Assembly (NCBI GenBank): GCA_030549175.1
Contig: JAUKUA010000007.1
Span: forward strand, 1,674,001 to 1,738,000
Length of the DNA stretch: 64,000 nt
Direction: 5' to 3'
Source: Lasiosphaeris hirsuta
Lineage: Eukaryota; Ascomycota; Sordariomycetes; Sordariales; Lasiosphaeriaceae
This document shows positions 36,889 through 46,825 of this stretch, piece after piece (position 1 is the first letter of the stretch; each line of letters opens with the position of its first letter). Under the pieces are notes generated by a model. That model ran no database searches and was not told the DNA's origin. It saw only the letters and a list, made by a program, of their open reading frames with translations. The translations under genes and the position numbers were made by a program.

Positions 36889-37810
36889 GTCCGCTTTTGG
36901 TTCTGGAGAGACGTTGTGTGTTGGTGTATCTGTGATGGTGAGTGTGAGCTCCGGGCCTAGGTGCCGGTGTGACAGTAAAATGTTTGGCGTAGAAAGGGGG
37001 GCTTTGGAAGCAGCGGCTCAGGGGTATTTATGCCCAACAGGTTTAGTTCTGCTGCTATGCTGCTACTTCTAAGGCATGGATGGTGCGTGATTGAGGCATA
37101 TCATGCCTAAGGCGATAAAGATCTAGGTAGTGGCTTTATCTGCTGTTTGTATGTAAGACTAGCTGGTTCTTGACAGTACACAATGTCTGGCTACTTATTC
37201 GCCACTTAATAGGAATGAATGGAACAACTCAGGTACGAGGATCATACAAAGACGAGTTGGTGATGTGGGAATAGGCCGTTCAGAACACATGTCAGAATCT
37301 CACAAGGCAGTAAAGGATGAATACCAACAGCAGTAGTAGCCCAGTAATGCCAAACGACTTGTCGTGGTGACTCTGTAAAACCCATGACGGCGATTTGCTA
37401 TCAAGGAACCCGACATGACGCCTTGGCTAACTTTCCTAGCAGTTTCTATCCCCATCGAGTATCTATGTTGTGAAAATATGGCACTTGGGATATAATACTC
37501 TTCTCCTCTAGTAGGATCCCGAAGAATCTGCACAGCGCGGCAGTAGTCCCCTTTCTCAGTCAGACCTTATTGACCGACCAAAAAAGGGGCTAGTAAACAA
37601 ACCCAGGCCAACAAGGGGATTGGTTTTGTCCTTGCATCATTATCACTGAAGTTGGAGTTGGCAAGTTCAATGATTGCACGCATTTCAGGATAAATGTCGT
37701 ATTTCTTTATCTACAAACCAGACGGGTCAAGCAAATCCGTTTTCCCTACACTTTGAAAGAAAAGAAAAAAAGGCCATCTTACTCCAATCCTAACGCCCAG
37801 TCATGACACT
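36889..37810. other. Spacer of 0.9 kb
   Basis: Nothing recognisable lies between the hypothetical coiled-coil gene start and the pirin stop. Confidence 0.5.
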
Positions 37811-38956
37811 CTAATGCAACATGGTCTTTCCAATCTCGCTCTCCCAGCCCTTGGCCCTCTCAAACCCATTCGAGTGTGTTTGGTAGTCCATGAAAGCCTG
37901 GTAAACCTCCTCCTGCGAGTTAAGCACGAATGGCCCGTACTGGACGACCTTCTGATCCAGCGGCGTGCCCGCAATCAGGACAAACCGTCCACTTCTCTCA
38001 GCGCCTGCATCTACTTCGGCGTGGACAACCTCCCCCTTGGGCTCGAATACCACATTGTGGTACTGTTCCACCACCGTCTGGTTCCCCTTCTCCCCAAATG
38101 TCGCGGAGCCTTCGAGCATATACCCAAACGCATTCCACCCCTCAGGCAGCGGCTGCGTGATCTTGCCACCGGGCTGGATCTCGATGTCCAAGATCCACAC
38201 GGGCGTGTACGCCAGATCCTTGACGCTGTCGATCCCATGGCTCTGGCCGCTAATGACCTTGACCCGGACCTTGCCCTCGTCAACCTCGACCTGGGGCACC
38301 TCGGCCGCCCTCAGATCGCGGTATCGCGGCTCGCACTTCTTAAGAGCCTGCGGCAGGTCAACCCACAGCTGCAGTCCCACATTCGCGGACCCGTCCGGGT
38401 TCTGGCGCGGCATCTCGGCGTGCATGATGCCCCGCCCGGCCGTCATGAACTGCAGATCTCCGGTCCCGATCGTCCCCTTGTTTCCCGCGAAGTCCTCGTG
38501 GTCAACACCGCCGTGCAGCAGGTACGTGATAGTCTCTTGTCCTCGATGGGGGTGGTCTGGAAATCCCGCGCCCGGCTTGACCGAGAAGTGGTCGAGCATT
38601 AGGAACGGCGAGAAGTTTCGCAGCTGCGGCGTGCCGACGGAGCGCCGCACACGCGCTCCCGCGCCCTCAGACTGCTCGACGGCCAGGAAGACCTTGCGGA
38701 TGGCGCGCGAGACGGACATGGCGTTTGTGGTAAGGTGGACGCCGGGGGGCAGATCGAGAGGATGCGACTGGAAGTTGGTGTCGGTGGGGATTGGGGTGTT
38801 TGCTGTTGCGGCGGTGGTAAGGTTGTTGTTAAGATTATTTATGGTTGCAAACAGTTGCGAAACCGAATGTGTTGCGATCTCGAGGATGGTTTCCTTGCAA
38901 ACAAGTAGGGAGCAGATGCCGATGATGAACGATATCAAAAATAAAAGGGTCTTCAT
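37811..38956 (-). CDS. Pirin-family cupin protein with N-terminal hydrophobic extension
   Basis: A single exon encodes 381 residues from the ATG at 38956. The pirin core begins at about residue 80 (MSVSRAIRKVFLAVEQSEG) and contains the metal-binding segments FPDHPHRGQETITYLLHGG and GRGIMHAEMP, giving the usual three His and one Glu. The C-terminal cupin and LIAGTPLDQKVVQYGPFVLN complete the family pattern. Pirins bind iron; some show quercetin dioxygenase activity and some act as transcriptional cofactors. The first 20 residues (MKTLLFLISFIIGICSLLVC) form a strong hydrophobic segment, unusual for a pirin. The internal ATG at 38719 would give a standard 302-residue protein and may be the true start. 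Transcript mapping would decide this. Confidence 0.9.
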   Translation of the reverse strand: MKTLLFLISFIIGICSLLVCKETILEIATHSVSQLFATINNLNNNLTTAATANTPIPTDTNFQSHPLDLPPGVHLTTNAMSVSRAIRKVFLAVEQSEGAGARVRRSVGTPQLRNFSPFLMLDHFSVKPGAGFPDHPHRGQETITYLLHGGVDHEDFAGNKGTIGTGDLQFMTAGRGIMHAEMPRQNPDGSANVGLQLWVDLPQALKKCEPRYRDLRAAEVPQVEVDEGKVRVKVISGQSHGIDSVKDLAYTPVWILDIEIQPGGKITQPLPEGWNAFGYMLEGSATFGEKGNQTVVEQYHNVVFEPKGEVVHAEVDAGAERSGRFVLIAGTPLDQKVVQYGPFVLNSQEEVYQAFMDYQTHSNGFERAKGWESEIGKTMLH

Positions 38957-39997
38957 GGAGGCGGGTCGGCAGATTGATACTTATAGGAAATACCACCAAG
39001 GCGCAAGTGCATGTCTTGAGAGAAGTGATATTCAAAGCAATGACAAAAGGGATTGACGTGCATTAAGTAGAAATATCTTGAAGCTTCGCTTTTCTCGACA
39101 GCAACGAGCCTAAAGCGAGTCTGGATGGCGCTGCCGGCCCTCTTCTTGCGGGGGCTAAGAGGAAGCTTTCGTCCCCCCTGCGGTTAGTGCCATCCATTTA
39201 GCTGCTTACGTCAAGGTCAGTAATCATCAACGAGCAAAAAGCCCCTCCAAAACGGCTTTCGCATCTCGCAGCAGCGGGACAGCGCTGAGTGATTGCTGAT
39301 TCATGCGGCTCTTCCGCACGATCTTTTCGTGTTGCAACTCGCATAAAGCCTTGCTAATTGAATTGTACGTGAGCACCGACGACGAGGGTACGGAGTATCT
39401 CAATTGTTGTTTTCTCGCTTATTGGCATTCGCTCCGCCGCGTCTGTTTCCCAATGCATAGGCGTTACTAAGTAACACTACGCAAACGTCGCACAAACAAG
39501 CAGGGTTCATCAATTGCAGCCAACACGAAACATCACAAATCCGCAGTAGCTACACAAACTGATTCAATTCAAAGCGCCTATCCCGTCCGAAAATATCTAT
39601 ATCTCATAGCCTATACCATCATAACCAGTATGCCCGGTCGACAGGTCATATTCCCATCCGCGTCACTGCTTTTTCTGCATTACAACGTGACCCTGTGCCT
39701 ATGAGAAATACCACAGAGCTAAAGGGGCCAAACCCTCGGGCGCATGCTCAGCAGTCATATACTACAACCGACGGCATCACGATAAGGTGTGCTACATCCG
39801 GAGAAAACACTAGCGACGGAAAACAAAAAAAGGCAAGTCTCATTCTAGCCGAACTGAGCAGGTGAACATCAGTGCGGTAACATGGCATTGGGTATCGGAG
39901 TATTGTCGTGAGATGCTGGTTTCTTGGTAGTGGTCGTGGTGTAGAGGCTTCAGCGATGTAACGAGCCACTAGGCGCTTATGATATGGTGCCGCCTCC
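38957..39997. other. Spacer of 1.0 kb
   Basis: Nothing recognisable lies between the pirin start and the CAP20-like stop. It is likely to hold the pirin promoter and the CAP20-like 3' UTR. Confidence 0.5.
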
Positions 39998-40672
39998 TCA
40001 GTTGTTGTTGGTCTTCTCGTCAACAACTTGCCTAACCTCTTTTTTCTTGTTGCCCAAAAAGTTGCTGGCCGTTGTCAGGGTCTCTGTCGTGAGGATGAGC
40101 GCCGTTGTAATGCCCGCCTTGCTGTAGGTAACCAGGCCCTCGCCGCCGACCTTCTTGCGCTCTGATTCATACGTGTTGAAGACGTGCTCCTTGCCCGTCT
40201 GTCCAACGCGCAGGGGGAAGCAAACGATGGTCTTGGCGTCGTTGAAGACCTCGTTGGTCGGCTTCTTGACGATGGGGAATTTCTCGTCCAGCTTGGTGAG
40301 GGTCTTGTCGCCAAGATCATCGGCCTTCTTAACGTAGGGTGCGATGTACTGGTAGGGCTTGGATAGGAGCTCGAGGACCGGGGCGACAAATGTTCGATAA
40401 GTAGAGTCGGTCAGCTCCAGCGATTTTTGACCATAGTGGTTGGACTTGAACGCCTTGACGCTGTCGTTCACCACAGGGTAGGTGAAGATGTGCTGCAGTG
40501 GGGATTAGCGACTGATCATCGCCGACTGCCCAATGACTGCGGAGTAGCTGCCGCTGCCATTGGGCGCGAGAAGCAATAGTGAAACATCACGTACATCTAG
40601 CACTGCCGAGTGAGGCACATCTCCATTGACCTGTACGGAAGACATCTTGCGCTTCGTCGTCTGGTGAGGCAT
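39998..40672 (-). CDS. cap20: CAP20/MPL1 perilipin-like lipid-droplet protein
   Basis: Two exons (40672-40595 and 40492-39998; 102 nt intron, GTACGT donor) encode 190 residues. The N-terminal VNGDVPHSAVLD joins across the intron to HIFTYPVVNDSVKAFKSNHYG, the hallmark start of Colletotrichum CAP20 and Metarhizium MPL1. It continues with LTDSTYRTFVAPVLELLSKPYQYIAPYVKKADDLGD and the C-terminal SKAGITTALILTTETLT, a perilipin PAT/11-mer type amphipathic region. Such proteins coat lipid droplets and, in plant and insect pathogens, help appressorium turgor; in a saprotroph the role is lipid storage. A second in-frame ATG (40645) ten codons in could also start translation. A TATA-like TTAAATATCC lies close upstream on the minus strand (40703-40712). 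Confidence 0.93.
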
Positions 40673-43600
40673 GTTAAGATGTGCGTGTAATAATGTCGAG
40701 GGTTGGATATTTAAGCTCAAGGAAGGCTTTGGAGGAAGGCAGTAAGATTGGGGAGCTACCTACCAACAGCCAACTTATACCTTGCGGAAGCTTTGGCGAG
40801 AGACAATCTCAGAGTCAGGGCCAGGAGTCAGTCAGAGCCGGGCAATGGTCAGGGAGTAAGTATGGCGGTGATGGGAGGGAGGGAATGCGGAGGATTACGG
40901 GGCAGGCAGGAGAATGAGAGGCCAGGAGAAGTCTGGAATGACGGGTCCGGCGAAACCTAAGCAACACCTAAGCAACCCAAGGGCAAAGGCCGCGCGATAC
41001 GCCACCTCACGCAATACTCGTGTCTTTCAACCCCCCAGGACAGCCGAAAGCCGGATTTCATGTGCTTTGCCAGCGGCATGCGCATGCAACCGGCCAGTCC
41101 AGCGAGTCTGAGAGCCCAGCCAATCCAGCCAACCAGCGGACATGGCCTGGCGCGCTTTTCACGGCAGAATAGAGCTCTGCTGCGGCTGCTTGCTCGCGAG
41201 CGCATGCAAAAGACCATGCAAAGGTGGGGTACTCCAGTCCATTTTGCTGACAATGACGACCTCACTCGACCCGCTGGACGCCACAGCGCATTGGAACCCA
41301 CCAGAGCCCCTCGAGGCCCCCTGCTCCTTGATAAGACCCCCTGTTCCTGTTAGCCACCTGTCAGACGGTGTCTGGCCTGGCATGTGAAAGTTGGCCCAAG
41401 CTCCCTCTATGCCGCTTGCGAGTTGCAACCCGAACGATTGGGTCCCTGAAAGCGCGTCCCCGACGCTGGTCTCGATGGGCGGGCATCGCTAGACTCAATC
41501 TCCCTGGCGGCACCAAGCTGCCAAGCTGCTAAATGCAAATAATGTCGTATAGGTTAGAAGCAACTTCTAGGTCCGGGTCTGTAGCAGCTATCCAGGCGAG
41601 AGAAATCGCGATCTTTAACTTCCCTGCTGGCTCTAGCGGTTGGGGAAACTGCGGTGGATTTCCCCTCCCAACGCATTTGCTCGATCTCGATCATGACATC
41701 ATGTGAACAAGAACAACACTGCCTTGGGCCGCGCTCGGGTATCTACTACGAGTATCCACCACCGTACTTCACACCACAAAGTATCCGTGCACGTGCCGTG
41801 GCATCCATCACCACCAGGAACAAGAGACATACATCTCTCGCTGTCATGCTTAGCCCAGGATGCTGAATGTGACATGTCCAGCCAAGCGCCGATCTGAGGT
41901 CGCGGACTTCTCTTTCCGACCCGATCGAGGTTTTTACGTAAAAGCATGGGATAACTCGCGGCCTCAGAAACTAGACTCAAAATAAATGCCCTAACAAGCC
42001 CCTTCAGAATGTAGTAGCCTGACTAGTAACCGAAGGTCCGAGGCTGACATTGTGTAAGTGGCGATTGAATGAAACTTCTACACTAGCCCTTAGTTAGGTA
42101 CGATAGAAGAAGAAAAGTCCGCCGAAACCCCCCAAAAATCACATGTTTCGCGAGATGATGACTGCCTAGGTGAAGATGTTTTCCTCGGCAGAGCTGGACT
42201 GACCGAAAAGCAATGTAAGTAGTCAAACCATGTCCACTACCAGGGTCAGGAAGTAGCTCAAGCTGCTATTTTCATATTTGATTGAGCGTGACGATACAAT
42301 GAGCTCGGCAGTCTTGTATATCACTTCGATGGGGTGTTGATTTCCATCTACACTAGGATAGAAAGTTTGACGAACCCCTCCCTGGTAGAACAGCTGCGGC
42401 GGGTGCGCCATCCGCTGGCCCGCCTTGCCCACTGAGGCGACACTCCCACACCCAAATACGCCGTGCAGTGGTGTTCCTTCCGCACTTTCACATGTCAGAA
42501 ATGATATGCGCCCATAGATCGTACGAAATCGCACGAGTCGCATTGGACAATGAGAAGGCAGGAGGAGTCGGCATGCACAGATACTGCAGCAGAGATCAGA
42601 ATCCAAAACGTCCCATACAGCTGCTGGGTCCAATCATTCCCCAAGCGTTCAAGAACCAACTCTTATCCGACCCCTGTGCCCACGCAGCGGCGAGTGTGGT
42701 GTGGTTTGTTGAAGGTACGGTGCTTCAGTCTTGACCCCTCGGAGGGGCAGAGGGGGAGGGGTAGCTTCGTTCCCAGGGTTCGAGTTTGGTGGTACAGCTT
42801 AGGGCGAAGGCGAAATCCGAGCAACCTCCAGTCTTCAGACCTCGTCATTGGCGTACTTTGTTGTCGGCATATCAGCTTCCACAGGTAAGTACCAAGCTGA
42901 GCGGCCAGCCCCCCACCAGCTCGACACTGAATACACGGCAACCAGCTGTTTAGCTGTCATCGAACAGGAGAGCGCGCTTCCAAAACTTCCGTTGGCAGAG
43001 AAAGCTGCCAGTGCATAATTAAACAGATGAAAGACGAGAACCCCCGGGCCCCTGCCTTCCGCGACCACACAGTCTAGCTCTCCCGACTACCTTAGGTACT
43101 GGCGTGCGCCTTACCTAGTGCTCCTTCCTTCCTCCTTCCTTCCTTAGAAGAGTTAGCTTCGAAGTCGAGACTCCTATCGATCCGGGTTCTGGCAGCTTCC
43201 TCGGGGTTTCACGGCTTTGATATAGGTACCTAAGCGCGATTACATCACCTTGGTTCTAGTATCTAGTTCCCGCAACCCGGCAAAGAATCCGACAACAACG
43301 ATTCAACCTCGGCGGTTAAGCCATCACAAGCAGAAACGCGGGTTGGGCTTTATGATCTGCGATCCGGATTCGGGAAATGTGATTGACCACGCCACCTCAG
43401 CAAGACGACCCCTTTTTGTCTGACCCTTCAATGACGGCGATCGTGAGCCCCCTAGAGAAGTTGTCTAACGGTTTAGGGTTCTTTGCTTTTGCGTATCAAC
43501 AACTTCAGGCGACGAATGTACCAACACCATGCCGCAAAAACTTGCCAAGCCAGAGGCTTTGGGCCGATAATTCGAAACTTGAAGCAAGTGACGCCTTGGA

Positions 43601-44495
43601 AGCTATAACACGTGTGTATGGCCGCCTTCGGTATAACGAGAGAAGGTGACTTGCTAGGAGTGCACTAGTAGTCCCCTACAGGGCTAGCCAAGCTGTAGAA
43701 TCACCCAACATCTCCTCGGTCTTGAGATAGACAGTTCACGGTTGAACTTTGGGGGTTTCTTCTTGGGGGTGGGACATGGAATATCGGATGTCTCGATGAA
43801 TCCGAGTCCCCTTAGTTGCCAGTGTCTAACAGATGAACCTAACTTGAATCGAATAATCCGAATGCCGCATTACAAAAGATGCTCAGGCTGTGATACTACA
43901 GGCAGTTGAGTATGTGATATATCAGATATAGAAGAATGCAAAGCTTGATGTTCTCTAGAAGTGTTACGGCTTGAAGTTGTGAGACCGCTGTAGATGCCCC
44001 AATCTACACCGTGCACAGTGCCTGCAATGTAGCATTCACCAATTGGCTTCCTCTCTCTCTCTCTCTCTCTTATCTGCTAGTACGTAAGTTCAAATGGACC
44101 GCTTCTTTCCGGTCATCTGCGGGCCCAAAACCGTTTCTATCTCGGAGGAAGGGCTTGTTCCACCCCCCCAGCACCTAACTAGATATTTTAATACTGGTAG
44201 TTTGTCTGTAACACAGCAGCACAGTTGGCAAGACTATGGCTGTCGCGCAGTTAGATACCTAGATTCCAGGCCCGAGAAGAGTATCCCTTGAATCCGAAGA
44301 TATGGAGATGCGTGGCCTGGGTCCACCCTGTGCATCTCTCACTCGCGGTATCCATGCAGCGGTGGGTCACCTAGGTGTGCGAGTAATGATCCACCAAGGT
44401 CGCTTCACTAATCGCACAAGTTTGTAGGCCTTAAGTTATCTTTGAGGAGCGGATTCCAAGCGACCCAGCTACATCAGGTGACACACACATGCAAA
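40673..44495. other. Gene-poor spacer of 3.8 kb
   Basis: No supportable gene was found. It contains C/T-rich short repeats near 43129-43146 and a CT microsatellite at 44050-44070. Short frames at 42223-42633 (minus) and 43383-43649 (plus) were inspected and not accepted. Confidence 0.5.
44050..44070. repeat. CT dinucleotide microsatellite, about 10 copies
   Basis: This is read directly and lies in the spacer ahead of the tRNA-Asp. Confidence 0.9.
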
Positions 44496-44580
44496 TCTTC
44501 CGTGGTATAGTGGTCAGTATATGAGTTTGTCATCCATCCGGATCTCGCTCGGGACCCGGGTTCAATTCCCGGCAGGAAAG
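44496..44580 (+). tRNA. tRNA-Asp(GTC) with a 13 nt intron and a mispaired acceptor stem, possibly a pseudogene
   Basis: The D arm (GTATAGTGGTCAGTAT), the anticodon stem TGAGT/GCTCG with anticodon GTC at 44529-44531, and a perfect T arm (CCGGG TTCAATT CCCGG) fold as tRNA-Asp. A 13 nt intron at 44533-44545 sits at the canonical 37/38 position. The A and B boxes (B box GGTTCAATTCC) match the Pol III consensus, and four T follow at 44585-44588. The acceptor stem pairs 44496-44502 with 44573-44579 and has two C-A mismatches and one T-G wobble. The 3' strand reads CAGGAAA where CGGAAGA would pair fully. The gene may be decayed, or may be read but poorly processed. Confidence 0.72.
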
Positions 44581-44632
44581 CTTGTTTTGCACGTCTACTC
44601 ACTCCTGGCCGTCGAGGTCCCCACCCGATGAG

Positions 44633-44673
44633 TGGGTGGGTGGGTGGGTGGGTGGGTGGGTGGGTGGGTGGGT
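44633..44673 (+). repeat. TGGG tandem repeat, about 10 units
   Basis: The tetranucleotide TGGG repeats without interruption across 41 nt, 50 bp after the tRNA-Asp. The G-runs have the spacing needed for a G-quadruplex. Confidence 0.92.
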
Positions 44674-45111
44674 GTCTATGCTTGTTCGTCTATTTATCGA
44701 TTTCTGTTAATTCTGTTGGAAGACAAAATATCCAACATATTCGGGGGAAGGGGTTGGGGATCATGAGATGAGCTCTTTGAAAAATTATAATAATAGAACG
44801 GGTATTATAATAACCCCTTGAGAGCAATGCTGTGAAGTAGTACATATATTTGGCAGCATAATGCCACTTGCTCAGCTCGTCTCCAACGTGATGCTTTGTT
44901 CTGGCGACTCGGAAGTGACTGTCGGGCGTAATATACGTGAATGTTCTACAACAGAAACCAAGTGGAATGCTGTTTAGGTTGGACAATAACCACACCGAGT
45001 CTTCAACCTAGAATTCTGCAAGACGGAGTGCGTAATGCTAGATGGGTGTTGTTACAAAGGTAAGGCAGTTTTATGCTGGGGTGTTAGGGTGCTTATATGT
45101 TTCCTGTTCCA
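44674..45111. other. Short spacer downstream of BCD1
   Basis: This A/T-rich stretch is consistent with the BCD1 3' UTR. Nothing else was recognised. Confidence 0.5.
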
Positions 45112-46677
45112 TCAATCATCGCCAGAATCATAACTAACCAACCCCAAAGCCGGCTTATTCACCACCTCCTTCACCTCCACCACGCTACCAAACACCATCA
45201 TCTCCCTACTCCTATACGCCTCCTCCCCACCTTCATGCCCACCCACGTCAGCCATGACCTCGTCCCCGTTCTCGTTCACCTCCCCATCCTCCACTGGCCC
45301 CCTCGTCCTTTCAAATCTGCCACTACTCGCCCCCCGTCCCCTACCCCGCCCACGGCCCTCTCGACCACCACGGCCACCTCTCGGCTCCCATTTCCCTCTG
45401 CCCCTTGACGCGTATTCGCGGTTCGGGTTCCGCTCATTACCGCCCCGAGCTTGCTTCTTCCCAGGCCTCCCGCCCTCCTTATCACTACCCTCCCCAGTTG
45501 CCTCCTGAATTTTACGCTTTGGCCTTGGCTCGACCACTACTACTGTGAAGCCCTCTGGCGGAGAGGCCGCAGGAGGTAGGACATAGACGGTAGGGAACTC
45601 GATAATGGTGCGTCCCGCCAGGACCTCGGCGAGCGAAGTCGTCGCGGCGAGGGGGGTAAGAGATTTTACATTTCTATTGGCCGGCGTGCCGGCGTGTCGG
45701 AGGAAGAATTGCCATGGGGCGAACTGTGCGGCGTCCTCAGCCGGTGTTCTGCGGACGCAGGCGGTGGGGGACGTGTGGCTCCAGGCGCCGGTAAGAGAGG
45801 ATTGCATGGCGAGATCGGTGGAGAGCCAGGCTGTGGTGGTTGGGTCTTGTATGACAGACGAGGAGGCCTTTCTCCGGCGGTTGTAGCTGTGGCGTTTCTT
45901 TTTTTTTTTTTTGGGGCTGTCGGATTCGTTATCGGAATCGGCAGAGTCGGCGTCTTGTTCGCGGTCTAGTTGGCCGCGGTGCCATTCAATGGTGGCGACG
46001 AGGGCTTCGCTCAAGGGAACGCCCTCCAGGACCTTGCGCATGATGCGCGTGGGCGTATGTTGGGACGGCTCGCCCAATCCTGTGACGCCGTAGATGAGCC
46101 ACTCAACCTGCCAGTTGATGGTGAATGTCCTCCGGTTCCAGGACGTCCGGTTCTCCTTCTGCCTCGCCATCCCTTTTGGCATCGAGACTGCCTCGATGTC
46201 CAATGCCCTCAGCCGTCGACGCACATGTTTGTCGAACTTATCGATGGCAACGGCAGACCCAGCTTCACCCCCGCCCCTATGGTGCCCGGGTTTCGCTCGA
46301 AGGTCGGATTCGGTAACGGGTAAATGGTGTAGGTCATCGCCGTACCAGACCTTGCGGAACTGCTTGTCCTCCTCGGCGGTACGCAACTCCTTTACGCTTA
46401 GCAGATTGCGGATTTCGATGAGGTCCTTCTCTGCACGTTCACGGGCGCGCTCGATGGATGAAATGAAATTGAAGTCGTGGTCAACACCGGAAGCGGTGCG
46501 CAACTGCGAGATGGGCACAAAGGCCCTGGGGTTGCGAATGCCATCGCAGTCGGCGCGTGCCTTGTGCTTCTGGACACACGAGGTCGAGCATGTTCTTACA
46601 CCGCAGCGGGGGCACTTGTATTTTGGAAGCTCAGAATGGCAGATTGTACAGAGCTCACTGAGCACTGGTTCTGACAT
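45112..46677 (-). CDS. bcd1: Box C/D snoRNA protein 1 (BCD1/ZNHIT6), HIT zinc finger
   Basis: A single exon encodes 521 residues, with its ATG at 46677. The zf-HIT domain is at residues 10-45: CTICHSELPKYKCPRCGVRT, then CSTSCVQKHKARADCDG. The BCD1 body follows: NFISSIERARERAEKDL, then ALDIEAVSMPKGMARQKENR, RTFTINWQVEWLIYG and a middle Lys-rich run. The C-terminus is RGG-rich (RGRGRGRGASSGRFERTRG), then acidic. BCD1 is needed in the nucleus for assembly and stability of box C/D snoRNPs. The coding strand holds a 14 A run (T run at 45899-45912) encoding Lys residues, which is prone to slippage. The promoter has a cluster of GATAAG motifs similar to that of SPB4. Confidence 0.93.
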   Translation of the reverse strand: MSEPVLSELCTICHSELPKYKCPRCGVRTCSTSCVQKHKARADCDGIRNPRAFVPISQLRTASGVDHDFNFISSIERARERAEKDLIEIRNLLSVKELRTAEEDKQFRKVWYGDDLHHLPVTESDLRAKPGHHRGGGEAGSAVAIDKFDKHVRRRLRALDIEAVSMPKGMARQKENRTSWNRRTFTINWQVEWLIYGVTGLGEPSQHTPTRIMRKVLEGVPLSEALVATIEWHRGQLDREQDADSADSDNESDSPKKKKKKRHSYNRRRKASSSVIQDPTTTAWLSTDLAMQSSLTGAWSHTSPTACVRRTPAEDAAQFAPWQFFLRHAGTPANRNVKSLTPLAATTSLAEVLAGRTIIEFPTVYVLPPAASPPEGFTVVVVEPRPKRKIQEATGEGSDKEGGRPGKKQARGGNERNPNREYASRGRGKWEPRGGRGGREGRGRGRGRGASSGRFERTRGPVEDGEVNENGDEVMADVGGHEGGEEAYRSREMMVFGSVVEVKEVVNKPALGLVSYDSGDD

Positions 46678-46770
46678 TGTGGTGGTGATTCAGAGGGCAC
46701 TGTTCAGGTCAAATCGTTCCTATACTGCGAACGGCGCGCCATCGCGCGCGACTGCGGCTGCTATCAAAGT

Positions 46771-46825
46771 CTTATCGTGATTTTTTTCTTCCGCCATTGA
46801 AGATAAGTGACCGATAAGCGATAAG
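46771..46825. promoter_or_regulatory. GATAAG/CTTATCG cluster in the BCD1 promoter
   Basis: CTTATCG is at 46771-46777, GATAAG at 46802-46807, CGATAAG at 46812-46818 and CGATAAG at 46819-46825. They lie about 94-150 nt before the BCD1 ATG, the same distance as the cluster before SPB4. The function is inferred. Confidence 0.5.

Noticed and set aside
42223..42633. Open frame of 136 codons on the minus strand
   Set aside because: It looks slightly protein-like, but no domain is recognised and no splice-linked exons were found.
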